Of a stretch of 64,000 bases of DNA, positions 43,839 to 52,782 are shown piece by piece. The stretch's first letter is position 1, and each line of letters starts with the position of its first letter. Origin of the DNA: Thiodiazotropha sp050291245. GTDB taxonomy: Bacteria > Pseudomonadota > Gammaproteobacteria > Chromatiales > Chromatiaceae. The notes under the pieces were generated by a model. The model saw only the letters and a list, made by a program, of their open reading frames with translations, made no database searches and was not told where the DNA came from. The position numbers were made by a program, and so were the translations under genes. The stretch is from contig JBNKJP010000064.1 in the NCBI GenBank assembly GCA_050291245.1, forward strand, positions 1-64,000, read 5' to 3'.

Positions 43839-45920
43839 ATGCCCCGTATCTATCAGACAAATCCCGGTGTCCGCTATCCGCCCGGTATGAAATGTGATGA
43901 CCAGGGGGTCAACTTTTCCGTGTTCAGTCTCGATGCCACGGCGGTGCAGTTGTTGTTATTCGAGGCGGATGACAGCATCGAACCCTTTCAGGTTATCGAT
44001 CTCGACCCCGAGGTAAACCGGACCTTCCTCGTCTGGCATGTGTTTGTGAAGGATCTGCGGCCGGGCGTCTGGTATGTCTGGCGGATGGACGGGCCCAATG
44101 ACACGCAACAGTCCGGTCATCGTTTTGATGTGAGCAAACACCTGCTGGATCCCTGGGCACGGGCTGTTTCCAACCGGTTGTGGGATCGTGGGACCGCCTG
44201 CCTTCCCGGTGACAATGGACATGCCTCCATGCGCTCGATGGTGGTGGTTGACGAGTATGACTGGGAAGGTGACAGACCCCTGAGCATACGTAGCGAGAAC
44301 TCGGTGATTTACGAACTGCATGTGGGCGGTTTCACCCGGCATCCGTCAGCATCCGTTCGCCACCCCGGGACATTCGACGGATTGATCGAGAAGATCCCCT
44401 ACCTGCAACAACTGGGTATTACCCATGTTGAACTGATGCCGGTCATGGCCTTTGATGAACAGGATGTACCGGCCACCACGGCGCAGCTCGGGTTGAAGAA
44501 CTACTGGGGTTACAGCACCCACAGCTACTTCTCTCCCCACCCCGGATATTGCGTGGCGCCGGAACAAGGTACCCATCTCAGCGAATTTCGCGACCTGGTC
44601 AAGGCGCTGCACCGGGCTGGTATCGGTGTCATCCTGGATGTGGTGTTCAACCATACCGCGGAAGGCGATGGGGATGGCCCGACCATCAACTTCAAAGGCA
44701 TGGGCAATAGTGCGACCTATCACCTGGACAGCCACGACCGGAGGATCTATCGGGACTATACGGGGTGTGGCAATACCGTGAACTGCAACCACCCATTGAT
44801 ATCCCTGTTTATCGTCGGTTGTCTGGAGTATTGGGTGCGTCGAATGCACGTGGATGGCTTTCGTTTTGACCTGGCCAGTGTGCTGTCCCGGGGTGAAGAT
44901 GGCCAGCCTTTGCACGATCCGCCGGTGCTTTGGGGTATTGAACTCTCAAATCTATTGGCTTCCACCCGATTGATCGCCGAGGCCTGGGATGCGGCAGGGC
45001 TCTATCAGGTCGGCAGCTTTCCCGGTTACCGATGGGCGGAATGGAACGGCCGTTACCGGGATACGCTGCGCAGTTTCGTGCGGGGTGACGGGGGAATGAT
45101 CGCGGAGATGGCGACCCGCATCGGGGGTAGCAGCGATTTCTACAAATCCCAGCATCGTCTGCCCATCAACAGTGTTAATTTTGTAACCTGCCATGATGGT
45201 TTCACCCTCTACGATCTCTACAGTTACAACCACAAGCACAACCAGGCCAACGGAGAGCAAAATCGGGACGGGCATCATCACAATCTAAGCGACAACTGTG
45301 GTATCGAGGGTGAGACAGAGGATGCGACAGTGTTGGCCCTGCGCCGCCAACTCGCCATGAATGCCCTCGCGATACTGTTGCTGAGCCAGGGCGTGCCGAT
45401 GCTGCTGGCGGGTGATGAAGTGCTGAATACTCAGCAAGGCAATAACAACAGCTATTGCCAGGACAACGAACTGAGCTGGTTTGACTGGACGCAGGTTGAA
45501 AAGAGTGCCGATATGCTGGCGTTCGTGCGCCGGATGATTGCGTTGCGCAAACGCCACCCCTCACTGCGCAGACGGCGTTTTCTCAGCGGTGAGACTTCTG
45601 ATGGCCAAGCGAAACCGGACATCCTTTGGTATGGCGTTACCCTGGAGTCGCCGAGTTGGGACGACGCGGAGGCCCGGGTGTTGAGATTTACCCTGGCGGG
45701 GGTGGAAGAGGGAGAATCGGATCTTCACGTCATCATGAATATGTCGCATCAGGGCCATCACATGGCGTTGCCGAAAGTGTCGGAGGGTGGGTGGCGACTT
45801 TATGCGGATACCGGCCGGGACAATGGGTTCGCGGGTAAAAGTTCAAGCGGAAAACCGGTGCGGCGAAAGGCTGCTTATGCGGTCGCCCCACGAAGCGTAG
45901 TCGTGTTTGAAAGCGGTTAA
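43839..45920 (+). CDS. glgX: Glycogen debranching enzyme GlgX (GH13)
   Basis: The 693-residue protein cleaves alpha-1,6 branches of glycogen. It has an N-terminal CBM48 domain (VNFSVFSLDATAVQLLLF), then the GH13 barrel. The conserved regions are DVVFNHTAEG, DGFRFDLASVL with the nucleophilic Asp, LIAEAWDAAG with the acid Glu, and NFVTCHDGFTL. The motif NYWGYSTHSYFSPHPGY is characteristic of the isoamylase/GlgX group. I chose the ATG at 43839; a TTG at 43818 would add seven residues. No other glycogen gene is nearby. Confidence 0.93.
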   Translation: MPRIYQTNPGVRYPPGMKCDDQGVNFSVFSLDATAVQLLLFEADDSIEPFQVIDLDPEVNRTFLVWHVFVKDLRPGVWYVWRMDGPNDTQQSGHRFDVSKHLLDPWARAVSNRLWDRGTACLPGDNGHASMRSMVVVDEYDWEGDRPLSIRSENSVIYELHVGGFTRHPSASVRHPGTFDGLIEKIPYLQQLGITHVELMPVMAFDEQDVPATTAQLGLKNYWGYSTHSYFSPHPGYCVAPEQGTHLSEFRDLVKALHRAGIGVILDVVFNHTAEGDGDGPTINFKGMGNSATYHLDSHDRRIYRDYTGCGNTVNCNHPLISLFIVGCLEYWVRRMHVDGFRFDLASVLSRGEDGQPLHDPPVLWGIELSNLLASTRLIAEAWDAAGLYQVGSFPGYRWAEWNGRYRDTLRSFVRGDGGMIAEMATRIGGSSDFYKSQHRLPINSVNFVTCHDGFTLYDLYSYNHKHNQANGEQNRDGHHHNLSDNCGIEGETEDATVLALRRQLAMNALAILLLSQGVPMLLAGDEVLNTQQGNNNSYCQDNELSWFDWTQVEKSADMLAFVRRMIALRKRHPSLRRRRFLSGETSDGQAKPDILWYGVTLESPSWDDAEARVLRFTLAGVEEGESDLHVIMNMSHQGHHMALPKVSEGGWRLYADTGRDNGFAGKSSSGKPVRRKAAYAVAPRSVVVFESG

Positions 45921-45975
45921 TGTCATGCTTCGATGCACATCTCGAGCCTGATCGATACTGTGTGGCTTAGGCATG

Positions 45976-46000
45976 CGTTCCCACGTGGAGTGTGGGAACG
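45976..46000. repeat. Hairpin with 10-base arms between convergent genes
   Basis: CGTTCCCACG and TGTGGGAACG flank a five-base loop in the gap between the convergent glgX and yjdM genes. The core TTCCCAC/GTGGGAA is a common extragenic palindrome in gammaproteobacteria, and it may help terminate both transcripts. A similar half (GTGGGAACG) occurs near 10588, downstream of the CLC gene. Confidence 0.6.
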
Positions 46001-46038
46001 AATCGTGTGTGCCGGGTTTATTGTGATCAGCTGGAAAA

Positions 46039-46380
46039 TCAGGATTTTTTGACGAACTCGGATTTGAGTTTCATCGCGCCAATCCCGTCAATGCGGCAAT
46101 CGATGTTGTGATCGCCTGCGACCAAACGGATGTTTTTTACCTTGGTGCCGACCTTCACTACCGAAGAACTGCCCTTGACCTTCAGGTCTTTGATCACGGT
46201 GACGCTGTCGCCATCACTCAGGGGATTGCCGTTGGCGTCGATGACCTTGGGCGTGTCGGAGGCTGATTCGGTATTGTCGTCCGCGCTCCACTCGTGTGCG
46301 CACTCAGGACAGATCAACAGGTTGCCGTCCGGGTAGGTATATTCGGAACCGCATTGGGGGCAGGGTGGAAGGCTTGTCAT
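46039..46380 (-). CDS. yjdM: YjdM/PhnA-family zinc-ribbon protein
   Basis: The 113-residue protein starts with a zinc ribbon (CPQCGSEYTYPDG, then CPECAHEW) and ends with the PhnA/YjdM domain (VIDANGNPLSDGDSVTVIKDLKVKGSS, IRLVAGDHNIDCRIDGIGAMKLKSEFVKK). It was named for alkylphosphonate utilisation, but its role there is doubtful. It lies 13 bases after the SPOR gene on the same strand and is probably in the argS operon. Confidence 0.93.
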   Translation of the reverse strand: MTSLPPCPQCGSEYTYPDGNLLICPECAHEWSADDNTESASDTPKVIDANGNPLSDGDSVTVIKDLKVKGSSSVVKVGTKVKNIRLVAGDHNIDCRIDGIGAMKLKSEFVKKS

Positions 46381-46393
46381 GATGCTCCTTGTC

Positions 46394-46987
46394 TCAGTTC
46401 TTGAGTTTGATCACCAGGCTGGTGATGCCGTTTTCCCGGGCCAGTTTACGCGCCGCATTGAGTTGCGACTGGCTGGCATAGGGTCCGCTGCGCACCCGGT
46501 GGTAGGTGTCGCGGTTGTTGATGCTGACCTTCTGGATCTCCGCCTCGATGCCGATCAGGGCGAGTCGCGCCTTGAGTCGGTCGGCGTCCTGATGCTTGCG
46601 GAACGAGCCCATTTGCAGGATGTAGCCCCCCGGTTCAGGGGCCGAAGCGACGGTTTTCTCCCGGTGTTGGGGCTTATGCGCGGCGGGCGGTTCTTCAGGG
46701 GTGACGATCTCTTCGTCCGGGATCACCACCTCCATCTCCGGCAGGATAGTATAGAACTCAAAGGTGGGTTTGGGAGGCGTGGGCGAGGGTTCCTGCGCGG
46801 CCTTCGGTTGTGGCCGTGACTTGATTCCGGGCACCTCGCCATCCGCGAGCTCGGGGCCGAGTTGCAGCCAGGCCAGGCCCATCAGAAAGGCCCCGGCCAC
46901 CAGTCCGGCAAACAGATGAAAGCCGCAGCTGCAACTGCTCTTGGCACGGGACTTTGCGCCCCCGGCGCGATGTTTGTAATCCGCCAT
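46394..46987 (-). CDS. SPOR-domain membrane protein
   Basis: The 197-residue protein has a short basic cytosolic part, one membrane helix (LFAGLVAGAFLMGLAWLQL, about 25-43), a proline-rich acidic periplasmic linker, and a C-terminal SPOR domain (GGYILQMGSFRKHQDADRLKA, RVRSGPYASQSQLNAARK). SPOR domains bind denuded peptidoglycan at the division site, and the arrangement resembles FtsN-like or DedD-like proteins commonly found after argS. The ATG overlaps the argS stop by one base (TAATG). Confidence 0.9.
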   Translation of the reverse strand: MADYKHRAGGAKSRAKSSCSCGFHLFAGLVAGAFLMGLAWLQLGPELADGEVPGIKSRPQPKAAQEPSPTPPKPTFEFYTILPEMEVVIPDEEIVTPEEPPAAHKPQHREKTVASAPEPGGYILQMGSFRKHQDADRLKARLALIGIEAEIQKVSINNRDTYHRVRSGPYASQSQLNAARKLARENGITSLVIKLKN

Positions 46988-48747
46988 TACATCTTTTCCG
47001 GGGAACTGACCCCGAGCAGGCCCAGACCGTTGCGTAGCACCTGACGGGTGGCCAGGATCAGTTGCAGCCGGGCGTTGCGCAGCGCCTCATCCTCGATGAG
47101 AAACTTGTGGGCGTTGTAATAGGTATGGAAGTCCGTGGCCAGATCCCGCAGATAGTGGGTCAGCTGGTGGGGTTCCTCGTTGAGGGCCGACAGTTCGAGG
47201 GTTTCCGGGTACTTCGCCAGGCGGGTCATCAGGGCCTGTTCATGGGGTTCGCCGAGGCGATTGTAATCCACTGCGCGGGGATCGCTTTCGATCACGATCC
47301 GCTGTTCGGCCGCCTGCTGCAATACGCTGCAGATGCGTGCATGGGCATACTGGACGTAGTAGACCGGATTATCGTTGGACTGGGACTTGGCCAGGTCGAG
47401 ATCGAAGTCCATGTGCTGTTCGCATTTGCGCATCACATAGAAGAATCGGGCCGCGTCCGCGCCGACCTCCTTGCGCAGTTCCCGCAGGGTCACGAATTCA
47501 CCGGAGCGGGTCGACATCTGCACCTTTTCGCCGTTGCGATAGAGGATCGCGAACTGCACCAGCAACACATCGAGCTTGTCCGCCTGGTTGCCCAGGGCGC
47601 TCAACGCCGCCTTGACCCGGGGCACATAGCCGTGATGGTCGGCGCCCCAGATGTCGATGACCCGATCGAAACCGCGCTCCAGTTTGTCCAGGTGATAGGC
47701 GATGTCCGAGGCGAAATAGGTGGTCTGGCCGTTCTCCCGCACCACCACCCGGTCCAGGTCGTCACCGAAGTCGGTGGAGCGGAACCAGAGTGCGCCCTCT
47801 TTTTCGTACAGGTAGCCGGTGGCGCGTAGCCGTTCGATGACCCGGTTCACCGCTCCGGACTCGGTGAGACTGCGCTCTGAGTACCACTCATCGTAACGCA
47901 CGCCGAACAGGGACAGGTCGTCGCGGATGTCGTCGAGGATCGCATTCAACCCCAGTTCGAAGACGAACCGGTAGCGATTGTCGCCGAGGAGCTTCTTCGC
48001 CTGTCCGATCAGGCCGTCGATGTGCGCCTCTTTGTCACCGCCGGCGGGTTCGTCCGCGGGGACTCCGTCGAAGACTTCCGAGGCGTCGTGCCGGTAGGTC
48101 TCGCCGTGATCCCGGTGCAGGGTGGCGGCGATGTCCCAGACATAGTCGCCCTTGTAGCCGTTGGCGGGAAAGCTCAGGGTTTCGTCGCAAAGCTCCAGAT
48201 AGCGCAACCATACCGAGGTGGCGAGGATGTCCATCTGCCGGCCGGCGTCGTTGACGTAGTACTCCCGGTGCACCTGAAACCCCACCGCCTCGAGCAGGTC
48301 CGCCACCACGGAACCGTAGGCGGCGCCCCGCCCGTGTCCCACGTGCAGCGGGCCGGTGGGGTTGGCGGAGACATACTCCACCTGAACCTTCCTGCCCGCG
48401 CCCAGGTCGCTGCGGCCGAATCCCTGCCCCTGCTGGAGGATTCGTGGGATCAGTTCATGATAGGCGTCGCTCGTGAGGGTGAAGTTGATGAAACCGGGGC
48501 CGGCGATCTCGCAGCGGGCCACCCAATTGGAAGCGGGCAGGGCCTCGACCAGCAGCTGGGCCAGTTCACGGGGATTGCGGCCGGCGGGTTTCGCCAGTAC
48601 CAGCGCGGCGTTGGTGGCGAAGTCACCGTGACTGCTGTCTTTGGTGCGGTCGATCTTGGGCCGGGAGAGGGACTCGGGAGGGATGATGCCCCGGCTAACG
48701 AGATGCTGCAGTGCCGTAGAGACCAGCTCCTCAATTTGTTTCTTCAT
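46987..48747 (-). CDS. argS: Arginyl-tRNA synthetase
   Basis: The 586-residue class I synthetase charges tRNA-Arg. It has the N-terminal additional domain (FATNAALVLAKPAGRNP), the HIGH-equivalent HVGHGRGAAYG, the arginine pocket stretch DDLDRVVVRENGQTTYFASD, the KMSKS-equivalent VQMSTRSGEFVTL, and the DALR anticodon-binding C-terminus with DLATDFHTYYNAHKF. Length is standard. It is read divergently from the PilZ gene, with 188 bases between. Confidence 0.97.
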   Translation of the reverse strand: MKKQIEELVSTALQHLVSRGIIPPESLSRPKIDRTKDSSHGDFATNAALVLAKPAGRNPRELAQLLVEALPASNWVARCEIAGPGFINFTLTSDAYHELIPRILQQGQGFGRSDLGAGRKVQVEYVSANPTGPLHVGHGRGAAYGSVVADLLEAVGFQVHREYYVNDAGRQMDILATSVWLRYLELCDETLSFPANGYKGDYVWDIAATLHRDHGETYRHDASEVFDGVPADEPAGGDKEAHIDGLIGQAKKLLGDNRYRFVFELGLNAILDDIRDDLSLFGVRYDEWYSERSLTESGAVNRVIERLRATGYLYEKEGALWFRSTDFGDDLDRVVVRENGQTTYFASDIAYHLDKLERGFDRVIDIWGADHHGYVPRVKAALSALGNQADKLDVLLVQFAILYRNGEKVQMSTRSGEFVTLRELRKEVGADAARFFYVMRKCEQHMDFDLDLAKSQSNDNPVYYVQYAHARICSVLQQAAEQRIVIESDPRAVDYNRLGEPHEQALMTRLAKYPETLELSALNEEPHQLTHYLRDLATDFHTYYNAHKFLIEDEALRNARLQLILATRQVLRNGLGLLGVSSPEKM

Positions 48748-48935
48748 GACTGTGGTTGCTTCAAACCTGTTTTCGGGGTCGGCAAGGATACCAGGAATTG
48801 ACCGGGGCGTGGGAGCTTTCGGGCACAGACCGCAACGGCGCAGGGGTTCAAAAACGATTCACCGACACGTCACATCCCGGTCATCTGACCCGCCTAGACT
48901 GAATGGGTAACCCATAGAGACGGAAAGTAAAGAAC

Positions 48936-49298
48936 ATGTCAGTCGAAAAACGCTACAGCAAGCGCTATCCCATGGATGGCGATGTCTACATCCGCTACCG
49001 TAAACAGCGCTTGATGCCCGCAAAGGCGGTGAACTGCTCCATGCAGGGGATCTTCCTCAGTACCGAGAGCCTGACCATGCTCACCGGGGCGCTGGTGGAG
49101 CTTGAGTTGTTCCGGGGCGGCCGTCAATGGTCGATCATGGGGGTTGTGACTCATGTCCAGTCGGAGGGCATCGGCGTGATGTTTTGGAAGCCCCAGCCGG
49201 AACTCTACGACTGGGTCATCAGCCAGAACGGTGTGCGTGTACGTCCGAACGCCCTGATCAGCCCGGCACAGCTGGATCCTGCCCTGGATTGTAATTGA
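48936..49298 (+). CDS. PilZ-domain protein
   Basis: The 120-residue protein begins with an RxxxR motif (RYSKR, residues 6-10) and carries NCSMQGIFLST, matching the D/NxSxxG motif needed for cyclic-di-GMP binding, followed by beta strands to GIGVMFW. It thus should be a c-di-GMP receptor with no extra domain. It stands alone upstream of phoB, with a hairpin in between. Confidence 0.88.
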   Translation: MSVEKRYSKRYPMDGDVYIRYRKQRLMPAKAVNCSMQGIFLSTESLTMLTGALVELELFRGGRQWSIMGVVTHVQSEGIGVMFWKPQPELYDWVISQNGVRVRPNALISPAQLDPALDCN

Positions 49299-49357
49299 GA
49301 CCCGGATATCGGCTGGGCATTTCCTGACGCCTGTCCCCGCAACCCCTCGATTGGGTA

Positions 49358-49381
49358 GTCCCTGCCCAATGCGGCAGGGAC
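49358..49381. terminator. Hairpin between the PilZ gene and phoB
   Basis: GTCCCTGCC and GGCAGGGAC form a perfect nine-base stem with a six-base loop, 60 bases after the PilZ stop. No thymine run follows, so termination efficiency is uncertain. Confidence 0.5.
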
Positions 49382-49396
49382 GCCGCTTCCCGTGCG

Positions 49397-49414
49397 TTGT
49401 CATTTGGATGTAAC
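49397..49414 (+). promoter_or_regulatory. Pho box upstream of phoB
   Basis: TTGTCATTTGGATGTAAC shows two half-sites with the 11-base spacing of PhoB sites (TTGTCAT and ATGTAAC). It lies 51 bases before the phoB start and would allow autoregulation. Confidence 0.7.
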
Positions 49415-49465
49415 AAAGCTCCTGTTTAATACCTGGCAGATCAATCAGATGACTAGGGAACGGAG

Positions 49466-50158
49466 ATGGCGATACCGAGAATTCTGGCCGTGGATGATGA
49501 ACCGGCTGTGGGCGAGATGCTGCGCTTTATCCTGGAACAGGACGGCTTCCAGGCGGATGTGGTCGAGGATGCCACCCATGCGATCGGCGTGATCAAGAAG
49601 TCCCGGCCCGATCTGATCCTGCTCGATTGGATGCTACCGGGCATGAGCGGTATCGAACTGGCGGGGCGTCTCAAGCAGGACAGTGATACCGAGTCGATTC
49701 CGATCATCATGCTCACCGCGAAAGGCGAAGAGAACGACAAGGTTCGGGGTCTCGAGATCGGTGCGGAGGATTATGTCACCAAGCCCTTCTCTGCCCGTGA
49801 ACTGCTGGCGCGTATCCGCTCCATCCTGCGCCGGGTCTCCCCGCTGCTGGCCGGCGAGGTGCTCAACTGCCAGGGTCTGCAACTCGATCCGGTGAGTCAC
49901 CGGGTGACCTCCGAAGAGCAGGTGGTGGATCTGGGGCCCACGGAATTCCGCCTGCTCCACTACTTCATGACCCATCGGGAACGGGTATTTTCCCGGGGTC
50001 AGTTGCTCGATCGGGTGTGGGGCACCAATGTCTATATTGAAGAACGCACGGTGGATGTGCACATAAGGCGTCTGCGCAAGGCCCTGGAGGGCACCGGCAA
50101 GGACAAACTGTTACAGACGGTGCGGGGCGCCGGCTACCGGTTTTCCGAACGCGTGTAA
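49466..50158 (+). CDS. phoB: Phosphate regulon response regulator PhoB
   Basis: The 230-residue protein has a receiver domain (AVDDEPAVGEML; phospho-acceptor in LILLDWMLPGMSG; VTKPFSARELLARIR) and an OmpR/PhoB winged helix (GPTEFRLLHYFMTHRERVFSR, QLLDRVWG, VDVHIRRLRKAL). Context before pstSCAB-phoU settles the identity. The kinase gene phoR, usually adjacent, is not in the window. A strong AGGGAACGGAG ribosome-binding site precedes the ATG. Confidence 0.95.
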   Translation: MAIPRILAVDDEPAVGEMLRFILEQDGFQADVVEDATHAIGVIKKSRPDLILLDWMLPGMSGIELAGRLKQDSDTESIPIIMLTAKGEENDKVRGLEIGAEDYVTKPFSARELLARIRSILRRVSPLLAGEVLNCQGLQLDPVSHRVTSEEQVVDLGPTEFRLLHYFMTHRERVFSRGQLLDRVWGTNVYIEERTVDVHIRRLRKALEGTGKDKLLQTVRGAGYRFSERV

Positions 50159-50163
50159 CAAAA

Positions 50164-50196
50164 CTGTCATATTTCGCTCATCCAGTGTTCATCTTT
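50164..50196 (+). promoter_or_regulatory. Pho box with three 11-base units upstream of pstS
   Basis: CTGTCATATTT, CGCTCATCCAG and TGTTCATCTTT follow one another directly, the exact periodicity of PhoB half-sites. They begin six bases after the phoB stop and precede pstS by about 80 bases. Confidence 0.85.
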
Positions 50197-50277
50197 GACG
50201 CCTATTCTCTGCACGACCGAAATAAAAGTACGCCGTTCAATCGGCAACAGTCACACCCCTTGAGGAGTACTATCGTT

Positions 50278-51315
50278 ATGAAGAAGCTGATTTCCGCAGC
50301 CATCGCGGTTTCACTGACCGGTTTTGCCGGCATGGCCGCTGCGCGTGACTACATCAGTATCGTGGGATCCTCCACGGTTTATCCTTTTGCTACCGTGGTG
50401 GCCGAGCAGTTCGGCAAGACCACTCAGTTCAAGACCCCCAAGATCGAGTCCACCGGCTCCGGCGGCGGTTTGAAACTGTTCTGCGCCGGTGTGGGTGTTG
50501 AGAACCCGGACATCACCAACGCCTCGCGCCGCATCAAATCCTCTGAGGTCGAGCGTTGCGCCAAGAACGGCGTGAAAGATATCGTCGAGGTCAAAATCGG
50601 CTATGACGGCATCGCAATTGCCAACTCCAAGGCGGCGCCTCAGCTGAAATTGAGCCGCAAGGACCTCTACCTGGCACTGGCCAAGGACGTGCCGAACCCC
50701 AAAGGCGGCGACAAGCTGGTTCCCAACCCCTATAAGACCTGGAAGCAGGTCAACTCAAGCCTGCCCGATACCGCCATCGAGGTGCTGGGTCCGCCTCCCA
50801 CATCCGGTACCCGTGACGCCTTCGCCGAGCTGGTGATGGAGCATGGCTGTAAGGAGTACCCCTTCATCAAGGCCATGAAGAAGACCGACAAGAAGGCCTT
50901 CAAGGCCGTCTGCATGACGGTTCGCGAAGACGGTCCCTACATCGAAGCCGGTGAGAACGACAACCTGATCGTGCAGAAACTGGAAGCCAATAAGAATGCC
51001 CTGGGTATCTTCGGTTTCAGCTTCCTGGATCAGAACTCCGACAAGGTTCAGGGTTCCCTGATTGACAGTGTCGCGCCGACCTTCGACAACATCGCCGATG
51101 GCAGCTATCCTGTCTCCCGTCCCCTGTACTTCTATGTCAAGAAAGCACACGTCGGCAAGATCCCCGGCATCGAGGCCTACATGGCTGAGTTCACCAGCGA
51201 CAAGGCCTGGGGTGACGAGGGCTATCTGGCCGACAAGGGTCTGATTCCGATGCCTGCCGATGAGCGTAAGGCATTCAAGAGCGATGTGGATACCCTGAAG
51301 AACCTGAAGCTCTAA
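50278..51315 (+). CDS. pstS: Periplasmic phosphate-binding protein PstS
   Basis: The 345-residue protein has a signal peptide ending MAAARD and the binding-loop stretches IVGSSTVYPF, ESTGSGGGLKLFCAG and PPPTSGTRDAF, characteristic of PstS. It resembles the long PstS form of many marine proteobacteria. The ATG at 50278 follows GAGGAG; an upstream open frame from 50185 has no such site. It is the first gene of the pst operon, and a terminator follows it, so it is probably expressed above the membrane genes. Confidence 0.96.
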   Translation: MKKLISAAIAVSLTGFAGMAAARDYISIVGSSTVYPFATVVAEQFGKTTQFKTPKIESTGSGGGLKLFCAGVGVENPDITNASRRIKSSEVERCAKNGVKDIVEVKIGYDGIAIANSKAAPQLKLSRKDLYLALAKDVPNPKGGDKLVPNPYKTWKQVNSSLPDTAIEVLGPPPTSGTRDAFAELVMEHGCKEYPFIKAMKKTDKKAFKAVCMTVREDGPYIEAGENDNLIVQKLEANKNALGIFGFSFLDQNSDKVQGSLIDSVAPTFDNIADGSYPVSRPLYFYVKKAHVGKIPGIEAYMAEFTSDKAWGDEGYLADKGLIPMPADERKAFKSDVDTLKNLKL

Positions 51316-51339
51316 ATCCAAAGCTGTAAATGCTGCAGG

Positions 51340-51385
51340 AAGCGGCTGCTTGACGATGGGGAACCACGCAGGCAGCCGCTTTTTT
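51340..51385 (+). terminator. Attenuating terminator between pstS and pstC
   Basis: AAGCGGCTGC and GCAGCCGCTT form a perfect ten-base stem, followed by a run of six thymines. Placed inside the operon, it should end most transcripts after pstS and allow only part to continue, matching the high need for the binding protein. Confidence 0.85.
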
Positions 51386-51399
51386 GTCCGGAAGGCGCT

Positions 51400-52782
51400 A
51401 TGCACACTTCGACGTTGATTTTTGTCTTGCTGGGGTTGATGGCCCTGGCCTACTATCTTGGCCGCAAACGTTCTCTCAACCTGGTTTCCGGGCGGGTACG
51501 GGATCTACACTCGCTGCCCTCCTACTACGGCATGCAGACCGCACTCTGGTGCGGGCTTCCGGCGCTGTTTCTGACCGCTCTGTGGCTCTCGTTCGAGGGT
51601 TCGGTGGTGACCGGTCTGGTGGTCAGCGGATTGCCGCCGGAGGTGCAGAATCTGCCCCCTGAACGGCTTAATCTGATACTCAACGATATCCGCAATCTGG
51701 CGACCGGCAATATCGTTTCGGGCGCGGTCGATGAGATGACCCGCGGTGCCGCTGATCACTACGCCCACCTGGAACAGATCAGCCGTCTGGCGATGTTCGT
51801 GCTGGCGCTTTCGGTCGCCATCCTGGGCGGTCTCTTCGCGCAACGTTCGATCAAACGTCAACAGCGCGCCCGTAACCGGGTTGAGAAGGTGGTGAATTTT
51901 TTTCTCCTCTCCAGCTCGACCCTGGCGATCTTCACCACCATCGGCATCGTGTTGTCGGTGCTGTTCGAATCGATCCGGTTCTTTCAACAGATTCCGGTTA
52001 CTGATTTTCTGTTCGGTCTGGAGTGGTCGCCGCAGACCGCGATCCGTGCCGACCAGGTGGGTTCCTCCGGGGTGTTCGGCGCCATACCCCTGTTTGCCGG
52101 CACCTTTCTCATTACCCTCATCGCCATGCTGGTGGCGGTGCCCGTGGGACTGCTCTCCGCGATCTACATGGCGGAGTATGCGAGTAAACACTTCCGTGCC
52201 CTGGCCAAGCCGGTGCTGGAGATTCTCGCCGGCATTCCGACGGTGGTCTACGGCTTCTTCGCCGCCCTGACTGTGGCCCCCTTCTTCCGGGACGCGGGTA
52301 CGTCCATTGGGCTCGACGTCTCCTCCGAGTCGGCCCTGGCGGCCGGGGTGGTGATGGGCATCATGATCATTCCCTTCGTCTCCTCCCTCTCCGATGATGT
52401 GATCAACGCGGTCCCCCAGTCCCTGCGGGATGGCAGCTACGGGCTTGGCGCTACCCGTTCCGAGACGATCCGCAGCGTGATTATTCCGGCGGCCTTGCCC
52501 GGGATCGTCGGCGGTGTGCTGCTGGCGGTCTCCCGCGCCATCGGTGAAACCATGATCGTGGTGATGGCGGCGGGCCTGTCGGCCAACCTCACCGCCAATC
52601 CTCTGGAGGCGGTTACCACCGTAACGGTGCAGATCGTCACCCTGCTGGTGGGTGACCAGGAGTTTGACAGCGCCAAGACCCTGGCGGCCTTTGCCCTGGC
52701 TTTGACCCTGTTTGTCATCACCCTGGCCCTTAACATGTTCGCACTGCATATCGTGCGTAAATACCGTGAACAGTATGAATAA
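51400..52782 (+). CDS. pstC: Phosphate ABC transporter permease PstC
   Basis: The 460-residue permease is longer than the E. coli form of about 320 residues. It has additional N-terminal membrane segments and a periplasmic stretch (about 60-130) before the core. The transport domain includes PLFAGTFLITLIAMLVAVPVG and the EAA-type loop YGLGATRSETIRSVIIPAALPGI. It overlaps pstA by eight bases. It pairs with PstA to form the phosphate channel. Confidence 0.95.
   Translation: MHTSTLIFVLLGLMALAYYLGRKRSLNLVSGRVRDLHSLPSYYGMQTALWCGLPALFLTALWLSFEGSVVTGLVVSGLPPEVQNLPPERLNLILNDIRNLATGNIVSGAVDEMTRGAADHYAHLEQISRLAMFVLALSVAILGGLFAQRSIKRQQRARNRVEKVVNFFLLSSSTLAIFTTIGIVLSVLFESIRFFQQIPVTDFLFGLEWSPQTAIRADQVGSSGVFGAIPLFAGTFLITLIAMLVAVPVGLLSAIYMAEYASKHFRALAKPVLEILAGIPTVVYGFFAALTVAPFFRDAGTSIGLDVSSESALAAGVVMGIMIIPFVSSLSDDVINAVPQSLRDGSYGLGATRSETIRSVIIPAALPGIVGGVLLAVSRAIGETMIVVMAAGLSANLTANPLEAVTTVTVQIVTLLVGDQEFDSAKTLAAFALALTLFVITLALNMFALHIVRKYREQYE

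Noticed and set aside
51505..52749. A 414-codon minus-strand frame opposite pstC
   Set aside because: Its translation is a His/Gln/Asp/Gly-rich shadow sequence; pstC is certain.
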